Assembly: GCF_000004075.3 (NCBI RefSeq) | Contig: NC_026660.2 | Span: 27,841,498-27,905,497 of the forward strand | Length of the DNA stretch: 64,000 nt | Direction: 5' to 3' | DNA from: Cucumis sativus | Lineage: Eukaryota; Streptophyta; Magnoliopsida; Cucurbitales; Cucurbitaceae | Shown: positions 11,407-24,885 of the stretch, in pieces | Layout: the number at the start of each line of letters is the position of its first letter | How positions within the stretch are numbered: position 1 is the stretch's first letter | Notes under the pieces: generated by a model | Database searches by the model: none | Seen by the model: only the letters and a program-made list of their open reading frames with translations | Told to the model about the DNA's origin: nothing | Position numbers and translations under genes: made by a program

Positions 11407-12768
11407 GTGGCTAAATATAACCAATAATTTCTTATATTTTAAAGTAATTTTCAATTATTTAATTTTTTATTTTACGTAGTACAAATCCTGTGAAAACTCG
11501 TTATCATAATTTTGTGCCGCCAAATGATGGTTTTATTAACATATTTTAACACATAATTAACAAAAGAAAATTGGAACATAAAACCAAATGAGTTAACTTC
11601 TTTTAGATTTCAATATAAGAAAAGATTTGAGTGCATCTTTATATCTCCAAATTAAATCTACATTGCTAAAAAAAGATGACCAAATCTACAAATTGTAATA
11701 AGTAGAGTTATTAAATTAAAGCTTTTTGTATATTGTTTTTTTCTTATTTCTTTACAACTACTCAATATTCTTCAAATTGCGTGTAATTTTTCCAAATCTA
11801 ATATACGTTATACATATAAAATATCACAATCTTACAATGAAAATATATTTGTGTAAACTATTACGTTCATTATTTCATTACGACTCTTTTAGATCAATAT
11901 AGCTATTCACAAACAAATAGCATATCATTTTAACGTGTGATTGTCTTCCAAACCCATCGAATGAAACTACACTAACACAAGTGTTATAGGCTAATAATAA
12001 AACACTGATATAATATGTACACCAATTTATGTTAGCATATTTTTCGGAATTATCTAAGTGAGAACTTTTAATATATTAAAAGATTGAAATCAAATTGAAA
12101 GTTAACTAAAATAATAGTTTTGAAATTATTTTATTTATTGTTAGAGTATAAATTAATCCCGTTGATCTCTCTTTAGCTTTTGTAATAGTTTAGGGGTTAT
12201 CGAGTGGGCCCAGCCCAAATTATTTATTGGGCCATATGATGACATATTTGGGCGGCTACAACTTGCACTGTGGCCCATTTATTTTGCATTGCTCAGTCAG
12301 CTTTCAGCTACTTCTGTTTTTGCATACTTTACTCTTTCTTAAGGTTAGCATGAGTACGACATGTCGGATGTGGACACAAATCATTTGTATAATATAACAT
12401 GCTTCCAAATGCACATATAAATATTTTTATTTGCTTTTTTAGTTTCCCTAATTTAAATACCAACAAATTTCGTAACAATTAATGAAGGATTTTTCTCTTG
12501 TATGAAATTTCGATATTAACATTCCAAGTTATGAAAAACGAAAAGAAAAATATTCATCATACATAGTGTAGGCTCGTAAAGACATCGTAGAATCATATGG
12601 GAAGAGTTATTCTAAAATTAATGCCCATCAAACAGTATTTTTCAATAATACTTACATTAGACAATATTTTTGAACATGAAAAGTATTGGCGTCTATAAAA
12701 ATGATTATGGTATTTATCTTCTATTCGAAGTTACTTAATAAATTAGTAGTGAGGAAATTAGAATATAA

Positions 12769-12772
<4 letters not shown>

Positions 12773-12819
<47 letters not shown>
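12773..12819. repeat. (AT)n microsatellite
   Basis: An uninterrupted AT dinucleotide run of more than 40 bases. A shorter one follows at about 12920-12935. Such tracts are length-polymorphic and prone to assembly error. Confidence 0.9.
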
Positions 12820-12824
<5 letters not shown>

Positions 12825-14155
12825 GTTAAGAGGTTGAGAGTTGAGAATAGCACACCTTAGTTGCAACTTGAGGTAACATTTCTCAAGATAACAATTAATA
12901 AGATGATTGAGAATGATGTTATATATATATATATATTTAATGTTCTCTTCTTTATTTATTTATTTTATTAGAGAGATGAGATAAGGAGAATTATTTATTT
13001 GATTAAATCAAATAGTTTGAACATGCATGTTGGAGTATCTTTTGGCTTGCATGCAATGTCCTTTTACTTGTAAATTATATTCTAATATATTTTCTTATGT
13101 GTTGTTGGACAATCATTTGGTATTCTATTTTAAGACTAAAAATATAGTTTTAGATTTTTTTTTGTTTTAAAATATAATTATCGTATAGATACAAAGTTAG
13201 AAATCGGAAAAAAAAAAAAAAGACGTATGTTTAATTAATTTAATTCTTTTAATAAAACAAAGTTAAAGAACCAATAGAATTAGAGTCTTATTTAATTTTT
13301 GTTAATTGAAAATTTCTTCAAAGTATTTTAAACATGAAATAAATCCTTATTATTACTGTTTTTGTTATTATTTTGGGGGAATCTATGAGAAAAAAAGGTA
13401 TTACTTTCACTAACATTAAGCAAAAAGAAACAATGATAAATAAATAAATCAATTTTTTAAAACGCTATAATACAGTTACTTATCATGAATTATTTACAAA
13501 AAATAATTCATTTTCAAATGAAAGAAACTTTAAATATACTCACAAAATTAGCTAATAGAGAATATAAAATTGTATGTTCACATGGCATAAAACAGAACAA
13601 ATATTATGGACCATATTTTATATTTACTCTATTATTATCATGTTAGGTGAACTAATATCATGCAGACAAGTTAACATGTCTCAATTCTGGCTATACAAAT
13701 TCTATTCAATACATTGAATGTGTAATCAAAATTTTAAAAACCTAAATATCAATCAAAACATTTTCTCGATCAAAATATTAAATATGCAAACCCTAGCATT
13801 CGTATATAGAGAAAGAAAAAAGAAAAAAAGCAAGGTTTCAAAAGTGTAATTGAAATATTTTGTAGTTTACCGATTAAATAAACAGAACTTTACCATATAA
13901 AATTATTGTACCATAAATACTAAATTCTATTAGGTATTATGTTATAATTTTTTTTTCAAGGAGAAACTTACGACTTACCCTAAATTTCAGAAATCTCACA
14001 AAATAAATAAGATTAATGAAACATTGTTATGGATGAAATAGACATAAATCACAAAAGTGTGTATTAAACTTAAAGAAAGAATTAGCTTTGGGTGGATGAT
14101 GAGAGCGGGAGAGAGCACATGAGACGGCGCTAAAAACGCCTTTGAGGCACCCACC

Positions 14156-14169
14156 CACCCACGTGGGTG
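14156..14169. promoter_or_regulatory. 14-bp palindrome CACCCACGTGGGTG with G-box core
   Basis: A perfect palindrome centred on CACGTG inside a GC-richer island in otherwise AT-rich DNA. The arms GGCACCCAC (14146-14154) and GTGGGTGCC (14163-14171) also allow an alternative 9-bp hairpin. No gene next to it is recognisable, so its target is unknown. Confidence 0.4.
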
Positions 14170-17100
14170 CCATGTTGAATGGTGCGCAGGCAGTCGAGGT
14201 TTCTTTGCGGCATTTTGTCGAATAGATATTCGACGCTTTTTGGGTAAATTTGGTAAAAATGAGAATGGAAAAACAAAAAGAAAAAAAAAAAAAAGGCAAA
14301 GCAATGGGATTGGGAAATTGGCAGTCGAGTAGTAGGGCATCGTGCGTGGTACTGGTAGGAGGAAATGCAATTAGTGTCTTTTATACACAAAATGAAAAGT
14401 AGACTTATAATTTATAATTTGATCAAAGAATTTGGGTTTGCGTGCAAAAAGACCACTAAGTGGTTGTAAAAACTTGAATGAAAACAAATTCAATACATGA
14501 GGAAAACTTGGAAATGTTCAACTGTGCTATAAAATAACCAAACTAAATTATGTTGAATTAACCCTAAATTACAAGTTTACTTTCTAAAATTTTAATCAAT
14601 ACACCATCATAAAAAAAAATGTTAACTAAGCCAACAACATTCCACTTGTATGAAATCTTTGAATTGAAATTTAAAAAAAATATGTAAAATGAACGATATC
14701 ATATCATCACAAAATATATATACAAAGAGATAATTCATAATCCTAACCATCACATACACTTGAAACTGACAGTGGAAACAAAGAGGACAAAAACAAAAAA
14801 AGTGCTCCAAAGTTCAAGTTGTGTAGAGTGTTTGTTGAATAACATCAAATCGAGTTAGAGAAAGAAGAAGAAAAAAGGATGGTTTAACAACAACGGCCAC
14901 TTGCCACCTTTGAGGCCTCAAAATTTGATATATCATTCCCTAACTTTTGGTATCTGTCAAGCTGGATTGTTGCTGTAAATTACAATAACCCAACCGAACA
15001 GAAGATGGCAAATTGGCAATGGCACAAAAAAGTAGAACCCTCTTTTATAAATGTCTTCTTTTATTCAATTCTAATTTATCTTTTGAGAAAAAAAAAAGAA
15101 AGTGAAAAACAACATCGTACGTTGAATTGATTTGAAGATTTTATGTTCTTTTCGTTTAACAAATCACACTCTCTTTTTTCCAACTTACATGAACGTTCCA
15201 TTTTTAAAGTATCATCACATTATCATATCATATCACTTATTTTTAATCTTAAATCTTTTAATTTATGTATTATCAATATCTATTCATTTCACCACTTGAT
15301 ATTGATTTGATTTGACGATGAAGAAAAAAGTTGAAAGTCTTACCAAACTCAAGATTTAAGGATCACAAATTCAGTTTTTTTTTTTTTATATTGAATTAAG
15401 AATTTCAAACATAATTTTTACCTAGTGCATAAAACAAATTAAGAATTTTGAACACTTTTTGTTTTACAACGATGTCAATAAAAAAACTCACATGCTTGTC
15501 TTGTAATTTTTAAAATTAAATGTGTAACACAAAACTCAATTCCTTTGTAATGATTCAAGTGAAAGCTATACAAACTTAAGTTTAATGGATTATTTCATCT
15601 CCAAAGATACATTCTTTTAATTATTAGATTAATTTATATGATATTGACAAATTATAACTACTTAATGAACTTTATATTATATAATCCATTTCTTACCAGA
15701 TAAGGATTAACAGAAATAAATTCCCAGTAAAAAAATGGACTCAGAGATCAACTTAACCTGGGCATATAATTTTTTGGTTTACTAAGTAAATAATGAAATC
15801 CAAGTGAAGAAAAAAATGCATTATTGATATAAATACAAAAATGCATCTTTATAAAAAAAAGAATGAGAAACCCAAAAATAATACTGTCACAAGAATTTTA
15901 ATTCCCAATTGTTCAAAAAAAGAAAAATGCGTAAAGAAAACATTGGTTTTAAACTTATAATTATGTTGATTTTGCCACAACCAACATAATTCAAATATGA
16001 GTGTATTAATTTTGAAATCAAAGATTCAATTTTTCTAGCTTGACTTTAAGATACATATTTAGGGTTTTTTTTTCCTCTCTTTTAAGAAAATTAAATGATA
16101 GAATTTTTTTTATGTCTCATGATCAGTCCACCTTATTTTTTTCTTTCTTTTTACTCTTGGTAGTTTTAGATAATTTTAATTAGCTTTAACTAAGCATTAT
16201 TTGTAATCAATCAATGTGGCCAAAAGACCATATCCATCAACTTGCACAAATTTTACACTATCAAATCCATGGTCAAAGATTGAATGGATGTTATTGTAAA
16301 GATGTAGGTTTGAAATAATTGTATTAAAAATATTTGAATTTAAACCAATAAATTTTGTATATACACTCATCTCTTCCTCTGTTCAGGAAAAAAAAAAAAA
16401 ACTTAGATATGTTTTCTTTCTATTTTCTTTTATGAATTTGTGTATAACCAACACATCAGAACACATTCATAAGTATAAGTATAAACTCACTTTTTTTTTT
16501 TGTTTAAACCACAAGTAGGGTTTGAGAATAATTGAACTTCTAACTCTAAAAATATGAACAGCGTTGAGTTTTGTTCACCAAATCGATGGATATAGAGAAA
16601 AAGTTGTATCTTAAAAGGTACTTTGAATTGAGGGGAAAAAAGAAAGGAAAAAAGAAAAAAAAGGAAAGTAGAAAGAAGAGATATTATCTGTTAGGGAAAC
16701 TTTACACGCCAACGCCATAAATGTAGAATGGATATCATAAAACATTATTATTGTAATGAAGATGAAAGAGTGAAGGGAGAGCCCTTACCCCTACCCTACC
16801 TTCCACGTACATCATCTAATGGGTTCATGAAGTATACTTAAGTGTCGGCAAATCCCTTAGAAAACAAAAGAAAATATCAATAGAACTCTTTTCAATTCAA
16901 CAGTCATATATATATATATATATCGAGTTTTTCATATATTATACCGTCTCTTGAATGCTGAACCAATTAAATGGTTAGTAACACTCATTAGTTATGTGTT
17001 CAAGAAATTGTGAAGTGTAATTAGTTGAAATCTGTATGCATGTATTATGGTTGAGGTTGATTAAAAACAGGGTACGTATGATTTAAACAAAATGAAATCT

Positions 17101-17773
17101 GAGATGAGTAGAAATTATGTCGAAAGGGATGAAGAAGAAGTAAGAAAAGAGAGGGAGAGGGAGATGGAATTTAAGAGAGATATAAAGAAAAATGAGGGCG
17201 TTGACGGCGGAGGCTGCGGTTATTAAAAGCTTCGGCCGCCTGCTATTCCCCTTATCGCTCATTTCTCTTACGCCATTCCCATCAATTATGTAGCCCCCAC
17301 TTTTCTTTCTTTCTTTCTCATAATTCTTCCGATATGGTAAAAACTAATCTTAAAACTACTTCCACCACCACCAAAAATAAATAAATTGTATCACACAACA
17401 AAACAAAATATAGAAAAGCTCACTCATGTCACTTTTTTTTTTTTTCTTTTATATCATGAATATTAGAAGATAACTATTTTTGTAAATTTAAATTTTTTTT
17501 GTAAATTTAAAAAATGTTGTGTGATAGACTCTATTATCATATGTTTGTTTTGCTATCAACTTTTTTAAAAAAATTACTTCAAATTTATTTCAATTCTAAA
17601 ATTGAACTATTAAATTTATATAATTATATACATTATATTAATTATATAAGTTTAAGAATTCAATTTTTATAAAAAAAGGTTTAAAATTTGAGAGTTGGAT
17701 TTTAATACTTACTCAATTATTATTTTATTTTTTTTAATTTCAAAATTGTCAATTTATGCTAATTCACTCAATT

Positions 17774-17776
<3 letters not shown>

Positions 17777-17809
<33 letters not shown>
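17777..17809. repeat. Poly-T tract
   Basis: About 33 T in a row. This could be the poly(A) tail of a reverse-strand retroposed sequence, but I see no recognisable element body beside it. Confidence 0.8.
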
Positions 17810-17811
<2 letters not shown>

Positions 17812-19208
17812 TAAATTTGCTAATTTGAATTTGAGATGGCTAATATACAAACTAATAATTTGAATAAGTCAGTTAAATTTCACAAAATTGTATCTTCAAT
17901 GTTGTTTTTTTTTAAAAAAAAACTTACCAGCTTTGTATGATTTATGTGTTTAATTGTAGCTGCAACGTTGTTTTTCTTTAAAAGGAATGCACTATTTGCA
18001 CATTAGTTTAATAAAAGAGAGACCTATAATACGAACAAATCACTTATAAATACAATGAATTGAAGGGAATTTTAGAAAGAGTAATAATAACGAATAGACT
18101 AAATGAGTATTGTGTATACGAGGAGATACATGCACTTTAGACCTATTTAATCTCATGTTTAGAAAAGAATCAAACATGTCAAAGTGAGTATAGTGAACTA
18201 ACGTTCGAATGTTTTAGCTATCAAGAGATTTATAATGCGCGATTAAATAGTAAGATACCTATTAGAATCAATAAAAGTTATTGTTGGACCATCCACTCTA
18301 CAACGGTTGAAAAAAATTGTACTGTAAGAATATCCAATTTGTGTACTAAAATGAACTGAGTGGTTTTTTAAACCATTATCGTTGATGAGTATACGTATAA
18401 ATTTTATACATATATATTAACGATGCATTACTATTGTTAAGATAAATAAAAGTATGTATATTTTTTTTCGTCTAATAGGTATGAGAGATGGGTAGAAGTT
18501 TTAATATCCTCTCAACCATAAATTGATGTTATTACGTGGAACTATGCTTATTTGAGCGAGTGAATATATCACACAAACAAAAATTAGACTCAATTATAAT
18601 AAAAATTGGAAAGGGTGAGTGCAAGTGGAAGGATAAAATCCGAAATTTCCTAAAAATGAAGGAGAAGGAGAGTAGAGGAAAGTGGTAGACATTGGCCTTT
18701 TAAGTTGTAATATAAATTTAGAGACGTTCTTTAAAAAAAAGGAAATAAAGGAAAAAAAGATTGAATATGATTGGTCGGTGAGTGAGAGTGATGTCGGTGA
18801 TGGGGAAGTGAGCTTTCCTCTTTGATCGATCACGTTTTCGTTATAAATAACAGAGCATCGCCATGGCCAAGGTTCTCTCACCATACACTTTCTTTCTTTC
18901 TTTTCCTTTTTATTCCCTCTTTCACCTTCATTTTACCATTAAAACTTCTATATAATTTATAATTTAAAGTTTTTTTTTTTGCAGTAATCTCCATTGACTT
19001 CTTCAATATTCTTCATCTTTCATCCTTTATTTTCATCCCAAAAACGATCCTCTGTTTCCGTCATTGCTGTCTTTCACCATTTATCTTCCATCTCCTAACT
19101 TTAAACACCTCATACTTTGAATCCCACTTCATAACTTTCATTTTTAACCTTACCCATTCTTTCAACTTCGTTGAATCAACCAATTGTTTCGGTAGAATCA
19201 TTCAGTCA

Positions 19209-20506
19209 ATGGGGACGCTCTGCTATTTGAGACATTCTTCTCCCTTATTCTCCACCTTGATTGTATTTCTTCTTCTCAGAGGTAAATTGAACCTTCTAAT
19301 TCCTTTTGTCCATTTGAATTCTGGTTAATTGCTTGTTTTTCACAATTTTACGGTATCTTGTCTGAATTGGTTTAATCGGGTTACTCTGTTTTTTTTAAAA
19401 AAATAATCTTTCTGTGTTTTACAGAGGTTTCCAGTGCTACATTCACGTTCGTTAACAAGTGTGATTACACCGTCTGGCCGGGAATTCTCGCCAGTTCCGG
19501 CAGCCCGAAACTCGAAACCACCGGTTTCGAGCTCAAAGCGGGCAATTCTCGCTCTTTGCAAGCTTCAACCGGCTGGTCCGGTCGGTTCTGGGGCCGAACC
19601 AATTGCAAATTTGACGACTCCGGGCGTGGCAACTGCAACACCGGCGACTGCGGCTCTGGAGAGATAGAGTGCAACGGCGCCGGTGCTACGCCTCCAGCAA
19701 CGTTAGCCGAATTCACACTCGGGTCTGGTTCGCAGGATTTCTACGACGTTAGCCTAGTCGATGGCTACAATCTGCCGATGATCGTGGAGGGAACCGGGGG
19801 GTCCGGCACGTGCGCGTCAACCGGCTGCATTACGGACCTGAACCAACTTTGCCCGGCTGAGCTGAAGGCGGAGGCTGGCGGCGCGTGTAAAAGTGCTTGT
19901 GAAGCATTTGAGACGCCGGAGTACTGCTGCAGCGGGGAGTACAACTCGCCGGCGACTTGCAAGCCGTCAATGTACTCACAAATGTTTAAATCGGCGTGCC
20001 CTAAATCGTACAGTTACGCGTATGATGACGCCACCAGCACATTCACTTGCAACGGAGCGGACTACACCATCACATTTTGCCCTTCTTCCCCAAGGTAACA
20101 CTAAATCAATACTCTATAATCCTCCAATTTAATATTTTTAGTAAGTTCCTAAACTTTCACTTGTTTTTTTTAATGATAAATTTGTATACTATCGTACATA
20201 AAATCAAAGTTTTATTATCTGGAAAGTTCTACAAATATTGAAAATATATGTTTATTTGAAAATGACAGTCGAAAGTCTTCAAAAGATTCGCCATCAACCA
20301 TACCGGAGTCAGATACAGAGACCGAGTCAGAACCAGGGTCAGAATCAGAACCGGGAACAATACAAGGAGCAGCTTTGAGTAGTTCTTGGCTTGCAAATAT
20401 GGCAATTGGAGGAGACTCATCCATTGGAACAAAACCAAGCTTGGCATTTCAATATGCTTCAACTTTGATATTCAATTTGGTTCTATGTTTGGGTCTTCTC
20501 TCATAG
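19209..20506 (+). CDS. Thaumatin-like protein (PR-5 family) 2, three exons, 326 aa
   Basis: Exons are 19209-19281, 19425-20094 and 20269-20506, and the coding length is 981 bases. Exon 1 encodes the signal peptide (MGTLCYLRHSSPLFSTLIVF...). The mature protein begins near ATFTFVNKCDYTVWPGIL and carries the signature GRGNCNTGDCGSGEIEC, the acidic-cleft context (WGRT, LAEFTL, FYDVSLVDGYN) and CPSSP at the end of exon 2. Exon 3 encodes a Ser/Glu/Pro-rich linker with repeated ESEPGSE-like motifs, then a hydrophobic C-terminus (ASTLIFNLVLCLGLLS) typical of a GPI-anchor signal. The second intron sits at the same place and phase as that of the TLP at 10050, so the two are tandem paralogues. This copy has an extra intron after the signal peptide. 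Likely a cell-surface, wall-associated protein. Confidence 0.92.
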
Positions 20507-22868
20507 TAGAAGATGAAATGATGAAAGAGATGATGAAGAGAAGGAAATTAAAAGAGAATTAGTTGAGGAAATCCCATATTGTAAAACATTAAGTAGAGAA
20601 TGTAGGAAACTTTATTATTTTGATGTATGTACAAAATTTAAGGAAAAAAGATTGATGCTTTTTTCATTTAGAGATAGGGAGAAATTAAAATAATAATAAT
20701 AATAAAAGGAATTGATTTGGGTTTAGGATTTGTTGAATTTGGATGAAACTGAAGATTGAAAGGTAAAATATTTAAGTGGGAATTTGGAATATGAGAGGCA
20801 GAACCATAAAGTTAACTCCTTTACTTCTTTTTTCAAATATTAACAATTAAAATATATAAAATTAAGAAGAAAAAAAACTTTATGACAACACCATAATCAT
20901 TTTTTTTTTTGGGTGTAAAGTTGGCAAATTGGCCTACACAAAAAGTACCCAACTATATTTTACAAATAAGTAATTAAAGTAGCAAAATTTGTCCAAGAGG
21001 TTATTTTAAGAATAATTAAAAAAACAAAATATTTAAAAAATCACTTAATAACAAAAACCTATTAAACATAGTTTTATTATTTTTTATAATTATTCTCTCC
21101 AATATAGACATAAATAATGTAAATGTTAGACTTTTAAGTTTTTTTTAAATGTCTATTTGGTACAACTTCGATATAGAAGATTTGAATCTAATATTTTTTA
21201 TTCTAAAAAAGATACAAATATGAGTTAAGTTAAGTTCATATTAGTAAAAATTATTTCAACGTTTAAATATATATAAAACTTAATTGTTTATTATTTCATG
21301 AGAATTGGCTTCTCATATTTAGTTTTCATAAGTTTTTCTTTCTTTCCTAAATTAAACTTCTTAAAATTATTCTATATATTCCTTTTTCCATTTGATTCCA
21401 CCAAAATAAACCAATAACTTAAAACAAGTTCTTTTTGAATTATTACAAAATATAAGTTTGAGATGAGACACATCAAAGTAGAAGTAAAATATGATTATAT
21501 TTAATTATTTTTTGCTAAAAACATTTCAAACATACATATTTTTTTAATATGATGAGCCATTATTTTCAATAAAGTACGTAACTATCCAACTATACATTAT
21601 TAAAACTATTTTTAAAAGGGTTGAAAACATATACTTTAGCATTCTTAAAATTATCTCACAATTCGTAATAATCTATACTCAAAGAACTTATTTTTCATGA
21701 AAAATCAAATAATTATATATCTTTTTGAATGAATAATCTATATTTTAAAAGATGGGTTAATAGTAGAGTTTGAAATAATTGAATGATGAGTTTTAAAAAA
21801 AAGAAATGAATGGGAGGGGGAAAGCACATGCATTGCATAGCATAGCATAGCCTAACAATGGCTAAATGGTATTTGATAGGATGGCATTGGCATATGAATT
21901 TTGAATAAATGAAAGATTCTTCTCATCACTTTGGTATCTCTACTTTATACCTGAAAACCCACACTCAATGTCCCCCAACACTTCATTTTTATATATATAT
22001 TCCACACACACATTCATTAGTTTAATGTGTATTTAGAATGAGAGGATATGTTTAATCAATCGATTTAGTTTGTTTGCCTTTTTTAATACTGATTTGTATA
22101 TACACTAGCTTTCTTCTACCTCTTAATTATTTTTATCAATGTGTTAGAGTAGAGGTTTTTTTTTTATTAATCGGCAAAGAATGACTATCAATTTTCAACC
22201 CTAAATTTTGATATAATGTATCTATTTTGTTGTAAAGTTTTGATTTCATCAATTTATTAAACTTTAAATTTGGTCGATTGTTTTAATTTTAACCTTAAGT
22301 TTTGAATTTCATCCATTTGAGCATGAAGTTGTATCAAATGTGTCATTATCTATTGAGTTTATATTTGAATTGACGTAGCTTACTTATTACAAGTTAGGTG
22401 GAGATGTAATCATGAACGTTTATGATAATAAAAAAGACATTTTATTTGTTGAGCTATGTTCAAATCGATGCAACTTTTCTTTCATAATGTGAGGTGGAGA
22501 TAAAATTATTGATCTTTTTTTTTTAATTTTATAAAGTATCATATCTACTATATGTCCAAATTTACGCTTACCTTTTATGTGACCTATGATTTTGACGCGA
22601 ATATGATGCAATTTGTTTTTGTGTGTCTACTGGGGAATTAAGACGAGGGGATTAGAGGAAGGATTCTTGAACAAGTTGGTGTGAGGAAGAAGCATAGGAG
22701 GGGAAAAAAAGCATAAATAAAAAAGCAAAGATGGAAATGTTCTTTTCTTTTTTCTTTCCTCTTCTTTTTGATTGGAGATAAGAGAGGAGGAGAATTGGAG
22801 GCTGTTCTTCAGTGGGAACTCCAACTTTTTTCTATGTCTCTTAATCTATTTTATTGCTAAGTCCACAA

Positions 22869-22870
<2 letters not shown>

Positions 22871-22908
<38 letters not shown>
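22871..22908. repeat. Poly-T tract (~38 bases)
   Basis: An uninterrupted T run followed by short TA repeats (22923-22935). It may be the tail of a reverse-oriented retroposon. No element body was recognised. Confidence 0.8.
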
Positions 22909-22911
<3 letters not shown>

Positions 22912-23632
22912 GTAAAAAAACGTATATATATATATGTAAAAGAGAAATTAATTCTAAAACCAAAGGAACATGTTCTTCCTTTTTCAGTCATATCAATCAA
23001 TTTCCTCTCTTTTCATTTAGTCATATTCAATTTACCTTTTTATTTTGTTTTCTCCTCATGATATTTAATTTTCCAAAATATCTTACTGTATTAATATTCC
23101 TCAATTTCATTCCATCAGAATATTTGATATTTCCGAAAATTCTTTTCTATTTTTTTTTCAAATCATTGGCCGTGTTTGTGTATATTTGTAGATGCATTTA
23201 GTTATTTCTTTCTCCTTTTTTAGTAGAAATTTATATCTCTTAGTTAATTAGCATAATGATGGTGTTTTCATAATTTTAATCCAATCACTTTAATACAAGA
23301 GAAAACGCAAATGCAAGGTGTACATAAAAAATTAGAATGAAGGTGTATAAAATAAAGGAAATACAAAAGTTTGCAAAAAAAAAAAAACTGATATCTATAG
23401 AAGAAATGATTATAGAAGTCTCACATAACGCAACCTAGCTTGTCAGAATATAGTAATAGTTGTTCGCAAGATGTCAATTCGAATATGAGATAAGACACCA
23501 ATTAACATCCTAATAAGTGACAAACCAATATTTTGGTTTTACAAATTGTTCAACTTACCAAAAATAAAATTAACCATTTCAAATTATACATAATAATCAA
23601 CTCAAAATATAGATGCATTTATTCCAAATTGA

Positions 23633-23686
23633 ACATCTCACACCAAATTCTATAATTAGACATCTCACACCAAATTCTATAATTAG
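23633..23686. repeat. Perfect 27-bp direct tandem duplication
   Basis: The unit beginning ACATCTCACACCAAATTC occurs at 23633-23659 and again identically at 23660-23686. It is a recent small duplication in non-coding DNA with no visible function. Confidence 0.85.
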
Positions 23687-24885
23687 ATTCTTTAAAGAAT
23701 ATATATAAGATGACAACGTTACTTTTAACAAATAGTTAACAAAAATCATATTCAATTTACATTAGTTACAGTGTAAACAGAGTAGAGTAAGATTGAAGAT
23801 TAAAAATTTCATAACAAAAAGATAATTGGCCATCTAAAATTTCTTCTTCATCTCTTAAAAAAAATATTTTCTAGGAGAAGTATGAAATAGCTCAAAATTG
23901 ACCTAGTTGCTTCCCTAAAAACATCGTTCTTTGAGCTGGCTCCAAGAGAGGTCACTTTGGACCAAAGATGGTGAAACAAAGACGTTTTCACTTAGCTATA
24001 ACAATGTAAATGTTATTCTTGAATGTATAAGAGATGAATGCCTCGAATTTATATCTAGTGGTTATTAGAGACATTCAGAAACATTATATTGTGACAAAGT
24101 CATTGAATAATTTATCATATTCTACTTTCCCGTTAATCCAATAAAATATTGGAAAGGAAGAATTCAATCAACCACTTAATTTCACTTGAATGATGTAATT
24201 TGCCCCATCCAAATTATAACCAATGGCTTTGGTTGCTGACAATTGACATTGTTGCATCCGTCTTTCTATAGTGTGGAAGGGTCATTTCTCATTCTAGTGG
24301 AAGGCAATATACTACAATGGCTTTCGGCATTGTTTGCATACAAACTAATTAATTTCAAGTAAAGTAATCTATCTTCGTCAAAAGCATCCAAACACTCTCA
24401 CTACCAACCATCCACAATGCCAAAAATTAATGCAATCAACACTATTTTAACATATCAATAATCCCACTATATGAGCATATATGAAATATGAAAAGCCAGA
24501 GAGCAATTTGTTTCGTGGAGGATTTTGAGGGTCTGAGTTTGAATGGATTAGAGTTCAAATGTTTGAGATTTTTACATTACAAAACTAACCTCTTTTTAAA
24601 AAACAAACTATCTAGACAATACAAAGAATATTGGTGGCTTTATACTACTGAATGCAAGGGAGTCTATGGGTTTAGAGTGAGGTAGCTACTATTTGGCGGC
24701 CAGTTTATTCTAGACTAAGAGGTTGGTTTTAGAAACTAAACCAACATAATTTTTCTAATTCTAAGTTCTAACTCATAAAGTTAACTAACTAGCATTGAAA
24801 AAGAAATATAAAAAACTAAAGTGATATCCACATTCTAACTTTCACACTATACAAACAACCGGTGAGTTAAGCATCTCCTAAAGGA

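Larger units (their letters stand above)
11407..19208. other. Long gene-poor interval between the two TLP genes
   Basis: Nearly 7.8 kb of AT-rich DNA. The open frames in it are low-complexity and match no family I know. It contains an (AT)n microsatellite (12773-12819), a long poly-T tract (about 17777-17809), a TGGGCC-rich patch (12205-12275), a GC-richer patch with a G-box palindrome (14095-14230) and another GC-richer patch at about 17195-17285 with a TTGAC W-box core. The last few hundred bases, CT-rich from about 18885, are the promoter and leader of the second TLP gene. Confidence 0.5.
20507..24885. other. Gene-poor interval
   Basis: About 4.4 kb, AT-rich. I see no supportable gene. 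It contains a poly-T tract (22871-22908), a perfect 27-bp tandem duplication (23633-23686) and repeated CATAG units at about 21837-21851. A frame starting in the poly-T (22854-23201) is a low-complexity artefact. Confidence 0.5.

Noticed and set aside
13996-14390. Overlapping minus-strand frames of 86-124 codons
   Set aside because: Phe/Leu/Ser-rich translations of an A-rich strand, in three overlapping frames, with no family resemblance.
22854-23201. Plus-strand frame of 115 codons
   Set aside because: Starts inside the poly-T tract (Phe run) and continues as Phe/Ile-rich low complexity; composition artefact.
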